A program made the translations under genes and the position numbers. A stretch of DNA of 64,000 nucleotides. Origin: Rhizorhabdus dicambivorans. GTDB lineage: Bacteria; Pseudomonadota; Alphaproteobacteria; Sphingomonadales; Sphingomonadaceae. Shown here piece after piece: positions 25,156 through 34,698 of this stretch; the first letter of the stretch is position 1; every line of letters starts with the position of its first letter. The notes beneath the pieces were generated by a model, which saw only the letters and a program-made list of their open reading frames with translations, ran no database searches and had not been told where the DNA came from. The stretch is from assembly GCF_002355275.1 (NCBI RefSeq), contig NZ_CP023449.1, positions 2,644,001 to 2,708,000 of the forward strand. Direction: 5' to 3'.

Positions 25156-26790
25156 ATGAGCTATGACTATATTGTTGTCGGCGGTGGAAGTGCAGGATGT
25201 GTCGTGGCCGGGCGGCTCGTAAGAGAAGCGGGTGCAAAGGTCCTGCTCCTCGAAGCAGGGAGCAGCGACCGCAGCCCGTTGATCAGCATGCCGGCCGGGT
25301 CATTCAAGATATTGTTCGGCAACAGTCCCTATATCAAGCGTTACACCTCTTTGCCCCAGCCGTCTCTGGGCGGACGGCGCGTCGAGATTGCACAGGGCAA
25401 TGTCATCGGCGGCGGCAGTTCGGTAAATGCCCTCGCCTATACGCGGGGAAGCCGATTGGCCTATGACGCCTGGGATGAATATCTCGGCGGTCTCGGCTGG
25501 GGCTGGGACGATCTGCTGCCATATTTTGTCCGGCAGGAAAGGAATAGCAGGCTCGGCGGATGGGCGCATGGGCGGAATGGCCCGCTCGCTGTCTCGGATC
25601 CCTTCTACCGGTGTCGCGCCGCCGACCTGTTCGTCGAGTCGATGCAGGCGCTCGGCGTGCCGCATACATCGGACTTCAATGCTGGCGATCAGCGCGGCGT
25701 CGGCTACCTGCAACTGACGGCCGGCAATGCAAGGCGATGCAGCGCTGCCGATGCCTTCCTAAAGCCCGTCCGCAGCGACAAGCGCCTGACCCTGGTCACG
25801 GGCGCCACCGCGACGCGCCTGCTGATGCACGGAACGCGCGCCGTCGGCGTCGAATATGTCGCTCGCGGGCAAGTCCACCGCGCCTGTTGCGACGGCGAAG
25901 TGATATTGACGGCGGGCGCCTATTGCAGCCCGAAATTGTTGATGCTTTCCGGTATCGGTCCGGCGGCCGAGCTGGCGCGGCACGGAATCGAGGTTCTGGT
26001 GGATCTTCCCGGCGTCGGGCAGAACATGCAGGATCACAATATGGTGCCGCTTACGGCCTATACGAACGGCGCCTATGGCTACTTCGGGCATGAGCGCGGC
26101 GTCCGTGCAGCGTGGAACCTCCTGCAATATCTTCTCCTATCCTCTGGTCCGATTGCATCGAATGGTGCCGAGGCCGTTGCCTTCGTGAACGTGGACGACC
26201 CGGAAGGGGAGCCGAATCTACAAATCTACAACATCGGCACCATGTGGTTGGAGGAGGGGCAAGGAAAGCCCGACCACGGCCTGACGCTGCTGGCAAATCT
26301 CATCCGACCGAGATCGCGCGGCTGGATGCGGCTCGCTTCGGCGGATCCGCTGGCCGACCCGGAATTCTCGCCGAACTATCTCGAGCATCCAGAGGACCTC
26401 GCCCTCATGACGGGGGCAATCCACTATTTGCGCCGCATTCTCGCGACGGCGCCCTTGTCGCGCGCCATACGCAGCGAATTGCTTCCCGGCCCGTCGGTGA
26501 ACAGCGACGAAGAGATCGCCGCCTATTGCAGAGCCGCCACCATCACCAACTACCATCCGGTCGGGAGCTGTCGCATGGGCCCGGCCAGCGACACAATGGC
26601 CGTGCTCGACGCCTGGCTGCGCGTGCGCGGAACCGAGTGCCTGCGCGTGTGCGACGCATCGATGATGCCGCTCATCCCCAGCGCAAACACCAATGCGCCC
26701 GTCATGGCGGTGGCGGACCGCGCCGTCGATCTCATGCTCGGACGCGCGTCCCTTCGCGCCGAGCGTCTCGCCCGCGCCGCCAGCCGATAG
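25156..26790 (+). CDS. GMC-family FAD oxidoreductase
   Basis: A 544-aa glucose-methanol-choline oxidoreductase. The FAD-binding start is DYIVVGGGSAGCVVAGRLV, the second GMC signature GNVIGGGSSVNALAYTRG, a third FAD contact GAYCSPKLLMLSGIGP. The C-terminal active-site region NYHPVGSCRMGPAS carries the catalytic His, followed by NTNAPVMAVADRAVDLM. Related sphingomonad enzymes oxidise primary alcohols on lignin-derived aromatics. It probably makes the aldehyde handled by the neighbouring dehydrogenase. It follows that gene by 76 bases on the same strand. Confidence 0.92.
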   Translation: MSYDYIVVGGGSAGCVVAGRLVREAGAKVLLLEAGSSDRSPLISMPAGSFKILFGNSPYIKRYTSLPQPSLGGRRVEIAQGNVIGGGSSVNALAYTRGSRLAYDAWDEYLGGLGWGWDDLLPYFVRQERNSRLGGWAHGRNGPLAVSDPFYRCRAADLFVESMQALGVPHTSDFNAGDQRGVGYLQLTAGNARRCSAADAFLKPVRSDKRLTLVTGATATRLLMHGTRAVGVEYVARGQVHRACCDGEVILTAGAYCSPKLLMLSGIGPAAELARHGIEVLVDLPGVGQNMQDHNMVPLTAYTNGAYGYFGHERGVRAAWNLLQYLLLSSGPIASNGAEAVAFVNVDDPEGEPNLQIYNIGTMWLEEGQGKPDHGLTLLANLIRPRSRGWMRLASADPLADPEFSPNYLEHPEDLALMTGAIHYLRRILATAPLSRAIRSELLPGPSVNSDEEIAAYCRAATITNYHPVGSCRMGPASDTMAVLDAWLRVRGTECLRVCDASMMPLIPSANTNAPVMAVADRAVDLMLGRASLRAERLARAASR

Positions 26791-26798
26791 TTACTATT
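26787..26798. repeat. Palindromic 12-mer, copy 1
   Basis: ATAGTTACTATT overlaps the GMC stop codon and sits 30 bases before the MFS start. The core ATAGT-T-ACTAT is an inverted repeat. The same 12 bases recur at 31881-31892, upstream of the next TonB receptor. It may be an operator for a regulator of the catabolic cluster. Confidence 0.35.
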
Positions 26799-26827
26799 AG
26801 AGATCGCCCGTTGAGCGCTCCCATCGG

Positions 26828-28315
26828 GTGATGTCATATGGTCATCGGTCGCCTGCGACTGGCCGCATGGCCCGCAGTCGGCGGCAAGAATTTATCTTGA
26901 ACAGCGCGGGCGTTGCTTCGGCGACGTCAGTCGTGCGGACCGATCTACCGGTCGCCGGAGCAGAGCTGAGGGAGAGGCAGTTGCACACCGGGAGCAATGC
27001 CAGCGCAGGTGCTGCGGTCGACGCCGGTCGGCAAGATCGTGCGAACTGTGTGCGGGCGGTTCTGCTTTGCGCCGCCGTGGCGCTGCTCGATGGCTTCGAT
27101 ACTCAGGCGATTGCATTCGTCGCGCCGGCGATCGCGCAGGACTGGCGTATAGACGCTTCGCTGTTCGGGGCGGTTTTCGGCGCCGGCCTCTTGGGATTGA
27201 TGCTCGGATCGATCACGCTCGGTCCGCTCGCGGACCGCTTCGGACGTCGGGCCGTGATCATTTGGTCGACGGTCGCCTTCGGCGCCTTTGCCCTGCTGAC
27301 CCCGCTTGCAGCCGACGTGATGACGCTCGCCGTGCTGCGCTTCCTGACGGGACTCGGCCTTGGCGGGGCCGTTCCGAACATCATCGCCTTGACGTCCGAA
27401 TATGCGCCGCCGCGCGTTCGCGCGACGCTCGTGACGATCATGTATTGTGGTTTCCCGATGGGTGCCGTCGTAGGCGGTCTCATCAGTGCACCGCTGATGT
27501 CGACCTATGGGTGGGAAAGTGTCTTCGTGGTCGGCGGGCTCTTGCCGATCCTGCTTGCGTTCCTGCTCTTTTGGGCGCTGCCGGAGTCCGCATCCTTCTT
27601 GTCCCGCCGCAAATCGGCATATGAAGCCGGGATGCCCCGCAGCTCCCCGTCTGACCTTCAAGCGGCGACGTCCGGAAAATCAGGGCTCGCCGTTCGCGAA
27701 TTGATGAGCGACGGGCGCGGCTTTGGCACCCTTCTGCTCTGGTTTATATTCTTTGCCAATCTCCTGACGCTCTATTTTCTCGTCAACTGGTTGCCGTCGT
27801 TGCTGGTGCGGACCGGCTTTTCGATGAGCCAGGCAATTCACTCGCTTGCGCTGCTCAACGGCGCGGGCATCGTAGGGGGTCTGGCTATCGGCCGGCTGAT
27901 CGACCGCGGCACGCCGCTGATGGCGCTGGGCCTGAGCTACCTGCTGGCGGCGGTGTCGATCGTCGGCATTTCGGTTTCGGCCGAGAATGCATCCTGGGTC
28001 ATGACCGCGATCACATTCGCCGGCATGTTCGTCATCGGCGCGCAGTTCGGCATGAATGCGCTCGCGACAACATTTTACCCGACCGCCGTGCGCGCGACCG
28101 GCCTTGGCTGGGCGCTCGGCGTCGGGCGCCTCGGGTCGTTCGTCGGGCCGCTGCTGGGAGGAATGCTCTGGGGACTCGGATGGAAAGCGCAGGAGCTGCT
28201 GTTCCTTGCCGCAATACCGTCCCTGTTGGCGGCTCTCGCTGTCCACATGCTTTCGGTCATCGCGCGTGATCCAGGTGGGAAAGCGGCCGGCAACGCCACG
28301 AGCGTCGCCGAATAG
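26828..28315 (+). CDS. MFS transporter, aromatic acid:H+ symporter type
   Basis: A 495-aa transporter of the AAHS family (PcaK/BenK-like). The family-specific motif in the first membrane helix reads LLDGFDTQAIAFVAPAIAQD, with the conserved Asp residues. The loop 2-3 motif is GPLADRFGRRAVII, and the loop 8-9 motif appears as GRLIDRGTPLMALG. About 12 membrane helices are visible. The N-terminal extension of some 70 polar residues is unusually long; an internal start (for example near 26981) may be the true one, and GTG 26828 or ATG 26831 are the upstream options. It should carry an aromatic acid across the inner membrane for the demethylase encoded next. Confidence 0.88.
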   Translation: MMSYGHRSPATGRMARSRRQEFILNSAGVASATSVVRTDLPVAGAELRERQLHTGSNASAGAAVDAGRQDRANCVRAVLLCAAVALLDGFDTQAIAFVAPAIAQDWRIDASLFGAVFGAGLLGLMLGSITLGPLADRFGRRAVIIWSTVAFGAFALLTPLAADVMTLAVLRFLTGLGLGGAVPNIIALTSEYAPPRVRATLVTIMYCGFPMGAVVGGLISAPLMSTYGWESVFVVGGLLPILLAFLLFWALPESASFLSRRKSAYEAGMPRSSPSDLQAATSGKSGLAVRELMSDGRGFGTLLLWFIFFANLLTLYFLVNWLPSLLVRTGFSMSQAIHSLALLNGAGIVGGLAIGRLIDRGTPLMALGLSYLLAAVSIVGISVSAENASWVMTAITFAGMFVIGAQFGMNALATTFYPTAVRATGLGWALGVGRLGSFVGPLLGGMLWGLGWKAQELLFLAAIPSLLAALAVHMLSVIARDPGGKAAGNATSVAE

Positions 28316-28397
28316 CGGCGGGTCCCATCGTTCAACGGACATCCGACTGTGCCGGGCGGAAGCCACGGCAAACCATATCAGAATGAGGGAGGCTGAA

Positions 28398-29810
28398 GTG
28401 AAGTCCTTACAAGATCTTGTGGAGATAACCCCTAATTTGTCGAGCCATTTCTATAATGACACGATTGCGCCTCACTTCAGGGCCAGGACAAGTCTGACCT
28501 CTGCCTTCATACCGGCGGAGTTCACCAACTGGCGCGACGAGCAACGGGCATGGAGGGAAACCGCGATTCTCTTCGATCAGTCGCACCATATGCCCGAGCT
28601 CTTTCTGAAGGGGAAAGATGCTCTGCGCCTGCTGGAGAGAGTGGGAATCAACAGTTTCAAGAATTTTGTGCCGGGCAAGGCGAAGCAACTCGTTGTCTGC
28701 ACGCCCGATGGCTACATCATCGGAGACTGCATCCTTTATTGCCTGGGCGAAGATAATTTCGAACTCGTCAGCGGCATGGCGGTTCTCAACTGGGTTCAGT
28801 ACCAGGCCGAAGTGGGCCGTTACGATGTCTCGATCGAACGGGATGATCCTACCCCCTTCAACCCAAAGGGCGCGCGCATCAATTATCGCTTCCAGCTCGA
28901 CGGCCCTCTCGCCGGCCGCATCTTCTCCGAACTTGTCGAGGGAGAGGCACCCAAGATTCCCTTCTTCAATACCGCGCGCGTGAGGATCGCCGGGCACGAA
29001 GTCCTGGTCCTGCGACATGGCATGGCAGGGCACCACGGCGTCGAGCTTTCCGGGCCTTACGAAGAGCTCGCGGCCGTGAGGTCGGCGATCGTTGCACACG
29101 GCGCCCAATATGGCCTTGTACAGGGCGGAACCCGTTCGTATTTCAGCACCATCTTCGAGAGCGGATGGATGGCCTATCCCGTGCCCGCGATCTACACGGG
29201 AGAAGCGTTGCGCGGGTTCCGCGAATGGCTGCCCGCCAACGGGTGGGAAGCGCAGATACAGCTCGGCGGCAGCTTCTACTCCGACCGCATGGAAGATTAT
29301 TACGTCACGCCGTGGGATCTGGGCTATGACCGTATCATGAAGTTCGATCACGACTTCATCGGTCGCGAAGCACTCGAGGAGATGTCGCATCAGCCCCATC
29401 GCACGAAGGTAACACTCGTCTGGAACCAAGACGACGTGGTCAATGTGCTTGCGTCGCAGTTCGGTGACGGACCCCGGTACAAGGCGCTCGAACTTCCCGT
29501 ATCCTTCTACGGTTTCCCGCAGTTCGACGAGGTACGGAACGGGGCCGGGCGGTTGGTCGGCTTGTCTTGCCACTGCGGATACAGCAACAACTATGGCGTG
29601 ATGCTCTCGCTCGCAATGGTCGATGCCAGCAGTGCCGAGATCGGAAGCGAGGTCGTGCTGACCTGGGGCGAGCCGAGCGGCGGGTCGCGGAAACCGCATG
29701 TGGAGCGGCACGAGCAGGTTAGAATTCGGGCGACGATCGCTCCCGTGCCCTATGCCGCTTCGGTCCGCGAGCTGAAATCGGCGACGATCGGCGTGGCAGC
29801 GCGGGCGTAG
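28398..29810 (+). CDS. LigM-like tetrahydrofolate-dependent aryl O-demethylase
   Basis: A 470-aa protein of the GcvT/aminomethyltransferase fold, the same length as LigM of Sphingobium SYK-6. LigM and DesA move the methyl group of vanillate/3-O-methylgallate or syringate to tetrahydrofolate. Resemblances include TSLTSAFIPAEFTNWRDEQR at the N-terminus, LFDQSHHMPELFLKG, and the C-terminal GYSNNYGVMLSLAMVD. GTG 28398 is preferred: GGAGG lies five bases upstream and the resulting length fits the family; the frame is open far upstream over the MFS gene. The next genes supply PurU and MetF, which fits a methyl-THF producer. Which methoxyaromatic it prefers (vanillate, syringate or other) cannot be decided. 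Confidence 0.87.
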   Translation: MKSLQDLVEITPNLSSHFYNDTIAPHFRARTSLTSAFIPAEFTNWRDEQRAWRETAILFDQSHHMPELFLKGKDALRLLERVGINSFKNFVPGKAKQLVVCTPDGYIIGDCILYCLGEDNFELVSGMAVLNWVQYQAEVGRYDVSIERDDPTPFNPKGARINYRFQLDGPLAGRIFSELVEGEAPKIPFFNTARVRIAGHEVLVLRHGMAGHHGVELSGPYEELAAVRSAIVAHGAQYGLVQGGTRSYFSTIFESGWMAYPVPAIYTGEALRGFREWLPANGWEAQIQLGGSFYSDRMEDYYVTPWDLGYDRIMKFDHDFIGREALEEMSHQPHRTKVTLVWNQDDVVNVLASQFGDGPRYKALELPVSFYGFPQFDEVRNGAGRLVGLSCHCGYSNNYGVMLSLAMVDASSAEIGSEVVLTWGEPSGGSRKPHVERHEQVRIRATIAPVPYAASVRELKSATIGVAARA

Positions 29811-29972
29811 TCGACGCCCGGCCCGGCGGCCAGTCCTCGCAACCATCCAATCACGCCGGCCGGCGCGTCCCGGGCGGCGCCGGGAGGGCTGCGCGGTCAC
29901 CGGACCGGGCGGATTAAAAGCAATCGACCCAGGCCGGCATGCAAGCGCCGGCCGGTGCAGGGAAGCTGAAAA
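29811..29972 (+). promoter_or_regulatory. Structured GC-rich leader of purU
   Basis: The 162 bases before purU contain several hairpins. The clearest is GGCCGGC (29932-29938) with GCCGGCC (29947-29953) closing an 8-base loop, just before the AGGGAAGC ribosome binding site. An earlier GC-rich arm lies around 29866-29900 and the single-stranded-looking segment GATTAAAAGCAATCGA lies between. The arrangement resembles a riboswitch-type leader in which the last hairpin could hide the ribosome binding site, but I cannot match it to a known class. Confidence 0.35.
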
Positions 29973-30836
29973 ATGCATGATCGAGAAACCTTCGTTCTCA
30001 CCTTTCAAGCAGCCGATCGCGTCGGCATCGTCGCGGGCGTTAGCGGATTTCTTGCCGAACGGGACGGCTTCATCCTCGACAGTCAACAATATGCCGACCT
30101 CGAGGCGGGCCGCTTCTTCATGAGGCTCGAATTTACGGCGGGCGGTTCGCGCTTTCCCAGTCTCGAGTCGATCCGGCGCGACTTTGCGCAAATCGCAAGC
30201 CGGTTCGAGATGGACTGGTCCATCACCGATAGAAAGTCGCGATTGAAAGTCATAATCGCCGTCTCGAAGAGCAGTCATTGCCTCAACGATCTTCTATATC
30301 GTTGGTCGACTGGCGACTTGCCCATCGACATCTGCGCCGTCGTGTCAAACCACGAGGATCTGCGACGCCTGACGGAGTGGCACAATATTCCATTCTATTA
30401 CGTCCCAGTGTCGGCGCAAAACCGCCCGGAGCAGGAGCATGCAGTACTTGCCTTGATGCAGCAGTCGAATGCAGACCTATTGATCCTGGCGCGCTACATG
30501 CAGGTCCTTTCCGACGGGATGGTGCAGTCATTGCGGGGGCGCTGTATCAACATACACCATAGCTTCCTGCCTGCGTTCAAGGGCGCACAGCCGTATCACC
30601 GCGCACATGCGCGAGGCGTAAAGCTTATCGGCGCGACGGCACATTATGTGACGGCCGAGCTCGACGAAGGACCGATCATCGAACAGGCGGTTGAGCGTGT
30701 CGATCATCGAGACACTGCCGAGGACATGATCCGCATCGGGCGCGCGATCGAGGCGAGGGTGCTTTCGCACGCCGTCCGCGCCGCGGCCGAGCGCCGGATC
30801 TTCCTGAATGGGCATCGAACGATCGTGTTCAACTGA
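29973..30836 (+). CDS. purU: Formyltetrahydrofolate deformylase
   Basis: A 287-aa PurU: an N-terminal ACT domain (about 5-80, FVLTFQAADRVGIVAGVSGF) followed by the formyltransferase-fold catalytic domain. Motifs are KVIIAVSKSSHCLNDLLYRW, LARYMQVLSDGMVQ, INIHHSFLPAFKGAQPYHRA with the catalytic His, and GATAHYVTAELDEGPIIEQ with the catalytic Asp. It hydrolyses 10-formyl-THF to formate and free THF. Next to a LigM-like demethylase it can regenerate THF from the methyl group once that has been oxidised by MetF and FolD, both encoded nearby. Confidence 0.95.
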   Translation: MHDRETFVLTFQAADRVGIVAGVSGFLAERDGFILDSQQYADLEAGRFFMRLEFTAGGSRFPSLESIRRDFAQIASRFEMDWSITDRKSRLKVIIAVSKSSHCLNDLLYRWSTGDLPIDICAVVSNHEDLRRLTEWHNIPFYYVPVSAQNRPEQEHAVLALMQQSNADLLILARYMQVLSDGMVQSLRGRCINIHHSFLPAFKGAQPYHRAHARGVKLIGATAHYVTAELDEGPIIEQAVERVDHRDTAEDMIRIGRAIEARVLSHAVRAAAERRIFLNGHRTIVFN

Positions 30837-30916
30837 GGCGGCGGGGCAGGCCAGAGGCATCGTGGCGCCGTCGTCGCCGCCCACAAGGCAGTATCGACGC
30901 AGCAAGGACTAGTCGA

Positions 30917-31786
30917 ATGTTGGACGAGAAGAGTTCAGACGCCGGGATGTTCCCGGCAAACATCCTCCGCGGTTTCTCGCTCGAGATCATCGCAAAGGAC
31001 ATCGACAGGCTCGAGGATGTGGCACCCTTGCTCGCACGGGGGACGCAGATCTCGATCACCAGCCTCGGCAACGAGGACGCCGGCCAGCGCGTGAGGGCCG
31101 CACGGCGCATCAGGGATCTCGGCTTCGTGGCGGTTCCGCACATAGCGGCGCGGCGGGTGACGTCGGAGGCGGAGCTCGCCGGTATCATCGATGCCTTTGG
31201 CCAAGCGGGCGTCGACAGCTGTCTCGTGATCGCGGGAGATCTGCCACGCGCGGTGGGGCCGTATGACGATGCGCTTGCAATCATTCAGTCCGGCCTGCTC
31301 GAAGAAGCCGGTTTCCGGCGCGTGGCAGTGTCCGGCTATCCGGAAGGGCATCCACATATAAGTGATCCCGTGCTGATGCGGTCCCTGCGAGACAAGCTAG
31401 ACGCACTGGGCAGAGCCGGGATTGAACCCGTCGTCATGACGCAGTTCGGTTTCAGCGCTGATCCGATCCTGGCATGGGTTGCACGGCTGCGGCGCGACGG
31501 TTTCGCAGAGAAGATCCGCATCGGTGTCCCTGGCCCGGCAAGCCTGCGGACGCTGCTCCGCTTCGCCGCGCAATGCGGCGTCGGCGCATCGACCAAAGTG
31601 ATCGGAAAATATGGCTTGGCGACCACGCAGCTCCTGAAGACCGCCGGCCCCGACGTTCTGGTGCAGGATCTGTCGAACGGGCTGGAAAGGGCTCACGAGC
31701 GCGACGTGGCGATCCACTTTTTCCCTTTCGGCGGACTCGCCAAGACGCTCGAGTGGATCGAGAGCGCGCGGGCAGCCTACGGCTGA
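30917..31786 (+). CDS. metF: Methylenetetrahydrofolate reductase family protein
   Basis: A 289-aa MetF-like flavoprotein of the TIM-barrel fold. It keeps FSLEIIAKD, a strand ISITSLGNEDAGQRVRAARR, the flavin-contact region VVMTQFGFSADPILAWVARL and IRIGVPGPASLRTLLRFAAQ. LigM-linked MetF proteins run 5-methyl-THF to 5,10-methylene-THF. It lies 80 bases after purU and on the same strand as the demethylase, so it most likely handles the methyl-THF produced there rather than methionine synthesis. Confidence 0.88.
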   Translation: MLDEKSSDAGMFPANILRGFSLEIIAKDIDRLEDVAPLLARGTQISITSLGNEDAGQRVRAARRIRDLGFVAVPHIAARRVTSEAELAGIIDAFGQAGVDSCLVIAGDLPRAVGPYDDALAIIQSGLLEEAGFRRVAVSGYPEGHPHISDPVLMRSLRDKLDALGRAGIEPVVMTQFGFSADPILAWVARLRRDGFAEKIRIGVPGPASLRTLLRFAAQCGVGASTKVIGKYGLATTQLLKTAGPDVLVQDLSNGLERAHERDVAIHFFPFGGLAKTLEWIESARAAYG

Positions 31787-32169
31787 TGGCGAGCGCGACG
31801 AGCGGACGGGCCCGCCTGCAGGAGCGGGCTGCTGTAGTCTACGTTCCGCGCAACAGCATAGGCATCACGAACGCAGACGAATAGTTACTATTTGGTCAAG
31901 CATAGTTGACACCCGCAACGCAAGCCGCTTCAATGAAACGCAATCGAGCCCTGATTTTTGTAGGGACGATTAGATGAAGATAAATAGACCTGCGGCGTCC
32001 GTTAAGATCAGTTGGCACATGAAAGTCAACAAAGAGCTGCAAATACGTCTCTCGATATTCGTGCCCACGTAGCTGCCTGCAGCGGTGCGCCTGAAGTGGA
32101 GAGAGGAAATAGTTGGTAGCATGAGTGGCGGCGACCCAAAAGGAACAGCTTGAGAGGGGGAGGAACGTT
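31787..32169 (+). promoter_or_regulatory. Upstream region of the second catabolic TonB receptor
   Basis: 383 bases without a convincing gene. It contains the palindromic 12-mer at 31880-31892 and lower GC than its surroundings between about 31850 and 32060. It ends in a strong GGGGGAGGAA ribosome binding site before ATG 32170. TTGACA at 31907-31912 could be a -35 element. The sequence suggests a separate, regulated promoter for the receptor. Confidence 0.4.
31880..31892. repeat. Palindromic 12-mer, copy 2
   Basis: AATAGTTACTATT, an inverted repeat around a central T (AATAGT-T-ACTATT), identical over 12 bases to the copy at 26787-26798. It lies about 280 bases upstream of a TonB receptor and close to a possible -35 element, so an operator role is plausible. 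Nothing in the window shows which regulator would bind it; the AraC protein is a candidate. Confidence 0.35.
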
Positions 32170-34461
32170 ATGAGGAACATGCTCTATTCGTCGGTGTCAG
32201 CCGTTGCCGTGCTCGGCACGTGGCTCGGTACGGCGCCCGCCGCGCTTGCCGCGGCGGGCACACAATCGGAAACCGCAGCGCCAGCCGCCGCACAGGTAGG
32301 TACCATGCCGGCGTCTCCGCCCGCTGCCGCAACGCCGGAGACGGCGGAGCCTAGGCCGTCTGCCGGTGGCGGGTTGGAAGAGATTGTCGTCACTGCCCAG
32401 AAACGGTCGGAAAATCTTCAGCGCGTTCCGATCTCTGTCTCGGTCGCGACCGCCAGTGAGTTGAAGGCGAGCGGCATCTCGGGCGTTCAGGATCTCAAGA
32501 TCGCCGCACCGGGTGTCGAAGTTCAGAATCAGAATGGCTATGCGTTCCCGGTAATTCGCGGCGTCGGATCGAAGGCCGCAGCCCCTGGCCTCGAGCCACC
32601 GGTCGCAATTTATGTCGACGGCGTCTACTACGCGACCGCGACGTCGAACCTCATGTCGTTCAACAATATTCAGCAGGTGGAGGTGCTCAAGGGGCCCCAG
32701 GGCACGCTGTTTGGTCGCAACGCGACGGGCGGTCTGATCCAGATTACGACGAGAGACCCGTCCCGCGATCTGAGCGGGGAGTTCAACGTCAGCTACGGCA
32801 ATTACGAATCGCTCAAGGGCGACGCCTATATTAGCGGCGGGCTCAGCGATAACGTGGCGGCTGATCTTGCCGTGAACGGCACCGTCATGGGCGACGGATA
32901 CGGCACCAACCTCTTCAACGGAAGAGACGTCTACAAGATCGAGCACGACATTGCCGCACGGTCGAAATGGCTGTTCGAGCTTGGCGATGACACATCGGCG
33001 CGGCTGATCTTCGACTATGGGTCGACCCGCCACAATATGAACGCGGCCCGCATCGGCATCGGCACGATTGCCCCGCCGCCCTTCGGTCCCGCCTATGCGG
33101 GAAGCAAGTGGGACATCAATGCGGACGAGCATCCGCTGATCAGGAACCGGCAGGGTGGGGTCAGCCTGAGGCTCGACCACGACTTCGAGTTCGTGAAGAT
33201 TGCAAGCATAACGGCCTACAGGCGTTCGAAGTATGAGATCGATTTCGACTTCGATTATACGCCGACGCGTGGCAGGGTGGTTGACTTGGAGCAGAAGGAC
33301 AGCCAGTTCAGCCAGGAACTGCAGTTCCTTTCGCCGGATGGGGCGGCGATAAAGTGGGTCGTCGGCGGATATTATTTCCGGGCCAATGCACGCTATCCAT
33401 TCGTGAACATATCCTTTGCTGGACCGGCGGCTCTGCCGACGATGCCGCCGACGGTTCTCTCCACCACGAAAAGCGCTCAAAAGAACGACTCGCTCTCCGG
33501 CTTCGGTCAGGCGACGATCGAGCTCGTGGAAGGCCTGAGCGTCACGGGCGGTCTTCGGTACACGAGCGAAAAGCGGACGCTCGCCGATGCATCGCAGGTC
33601 AATACACGAGCCGACGGTTCGACGGTCATCGCCTTTCCGCTCACCACCCGGTCGCGTCGATTCGACAAGCTCACCTGGCGGCTCGCCGTCGATTATCAGT
33701 TCACGTCGGACGTGCTGGGCTATGTTTCCTATAACCGCGGCTTCAAGAGCGGCGGGTACAACCCGAACGTTCTTATCCTGCCGGCCTTCTTGCCAGAAGT
33801 GCTCGACTCCTATGAGGCGGGCCTGAAGACCAGTCTGTTCGACCGCAATGTGCGTCTCAATCTCGCATCCTTCTACTATGACTATTCCAATGTTCAGGTG
33901 CAGAGGACGATCAGCGGCGGCACCGGAATCGCGAATGGGGCCAAGGCAACGATCTACGGCTTTGAAGCCGAAATCGAGGCGCAGGTCACCGATGCACTGA
34001 ATCTCCGGATAGGCTACCAATATACCAATGGCGAATATGATTCCTTCCCGAGCTCGGTCGTCGCGACGCCGCGGCCAGCGGGTGGGTTTTTCATAAACAA
34101 TAGTGGTAGCGCAACCGGAAACACGACGATACTCAGCCCGAAGTCGACGCTGAGCGTGGCCGGAAGCTATGAGATCCCTCTCGAGCGTGGCAGGATCGTG
34201 CTGAACTCGACCTATTATTACAATAGCGGCTATTATCATGAGCCGGACAATGTCGTGCGGCAGCCGTCCTATGGCCTGTTGAATGCTTCAGTACGCTGGG
34301 AATCGGATCAGGGGATGTCCATCTCGGTTTGGGGCAACAATCTGACCAACGAGGCGGTGGCGAGTTATGACGGAATCCAGCCCTTCGGTGCCACCGGGGC
34401 GCGGCGGACAAACTATGCTCCGCCACGCACATATGGGCTGACACTCGGGTACAGCTTCTGA
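32170..34461 (+). CDS. TonB-dependent receptor
   Basis: A 763-aa outer-membrane receptor. The signal peptide ends around APAALAA, followed by a Pro/Ala-rich linker (about 30-70), the TonB box LEEIVVTAQKR, the plug (VEVLKGPQGTLFGRNATGG) and the barrel ending in LTLGYSF. ATG 32170 follows GGGGGAGGAA closely; the frame is open from 32125, but that part has no signal peptide. It is the second receptor of the catabolic cluster and is not a near copy of the first, so the cluster may import two related substrates. Confidence 0.92.
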   Translation: MRNMLYSSVSAVAVLGTWLGTAPAALAAAGTQSETAAPAAAQVGTMPASPPAAATPETAEPRPSAGGGLEEIVVTAQKRSENLQRVPISVSVATASELKASGISGVQDLKIAAPGVEVQNQNGYAFPVIRGVGSKAAAPGLEPPVAIYVDGVYYATATSNLMSFNNIQQVEVLKGPQGTLFGRNATGGLIQITTRDPSRDLSGEFNVSYGNYESLKGDAYISGGLSDNVAADLAVNGTVMGDGYGTNLFNGRDVYKIEHDIAARSKWLFELGDDTSARLIFDYGSTRHNMNAARIGIGTIAPPPFGPAYAGSKWDINADEHPLIRNRQGGVSLRLDHDFEFVKIASITAYRRSKYEIDFDFDYTPTRGRVVDLEQKDSQFSQELQFLSPDGAAIKWVVGGYYFRANARYPFVNISFAGPAALPTMPPTVLSTTKSAQKNDSLSGFGQATIELVEGLSVTGGLRYTSEKRTLADASQVNTRADGSTVIAFPLTTRSRRFDKLTWRLAVDYQFTSDVLGYVSYNRGFKSGGYNPNVLILPAFLPEVLDSYEAGLKTSLFDRNVRLNLASFYYDYSNVQVQRTISGGTGIANGAKATIYGFEAEIEAQVTDALNLRIGYQYTNGEYDSFPSSVVATPRPAGGFFINNSGSATGNTTILSPKSTLSVAGSYEIPLERGRIVLNSTYYYNSGYYHEPDNVVRQPSYGLLNASVRWESDQGMSISVWGNNLTNEAVASYDGIQPFGATGARRTNYAPPRTYGLTLGYSF

Positions 34462-34698
34462 TGAGTCCCGCCACGAAATGTCGCTACCCGGGATGAGGCG
34501 TTTCTGACCGGACGCTTCCCGCGAGCGGCGAGCGGCGTCCGGGGCTCACCGCCTTGCTTGTTCGACCGACTTCTCTTGCAGTGCGGTGCGAATGTTTGTA
34601 CGCACCGCGAGCGACGGGCAGCGAGCGAGTGGGCTGTCTGGAACGTATTCTGCGCGACAGATCGGCACAAACCGAATTGTTTAGAGACTGAGCGCGAG

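Noticed and set aside
28407-30278. 623-codon minus-strand frame over the demethylase and purU genes
   Set aside because: It runs antisense through two recognised genes and their structured intergenic region, and its product is unlike any protein family.
32197-34239. 680-codon minus-strand open frame across the TonB receptor gene
   Set aside because: It is the antisense shadow of a well-recognised receptor in high-GC DNA, has no family features and no ribosome binding site.
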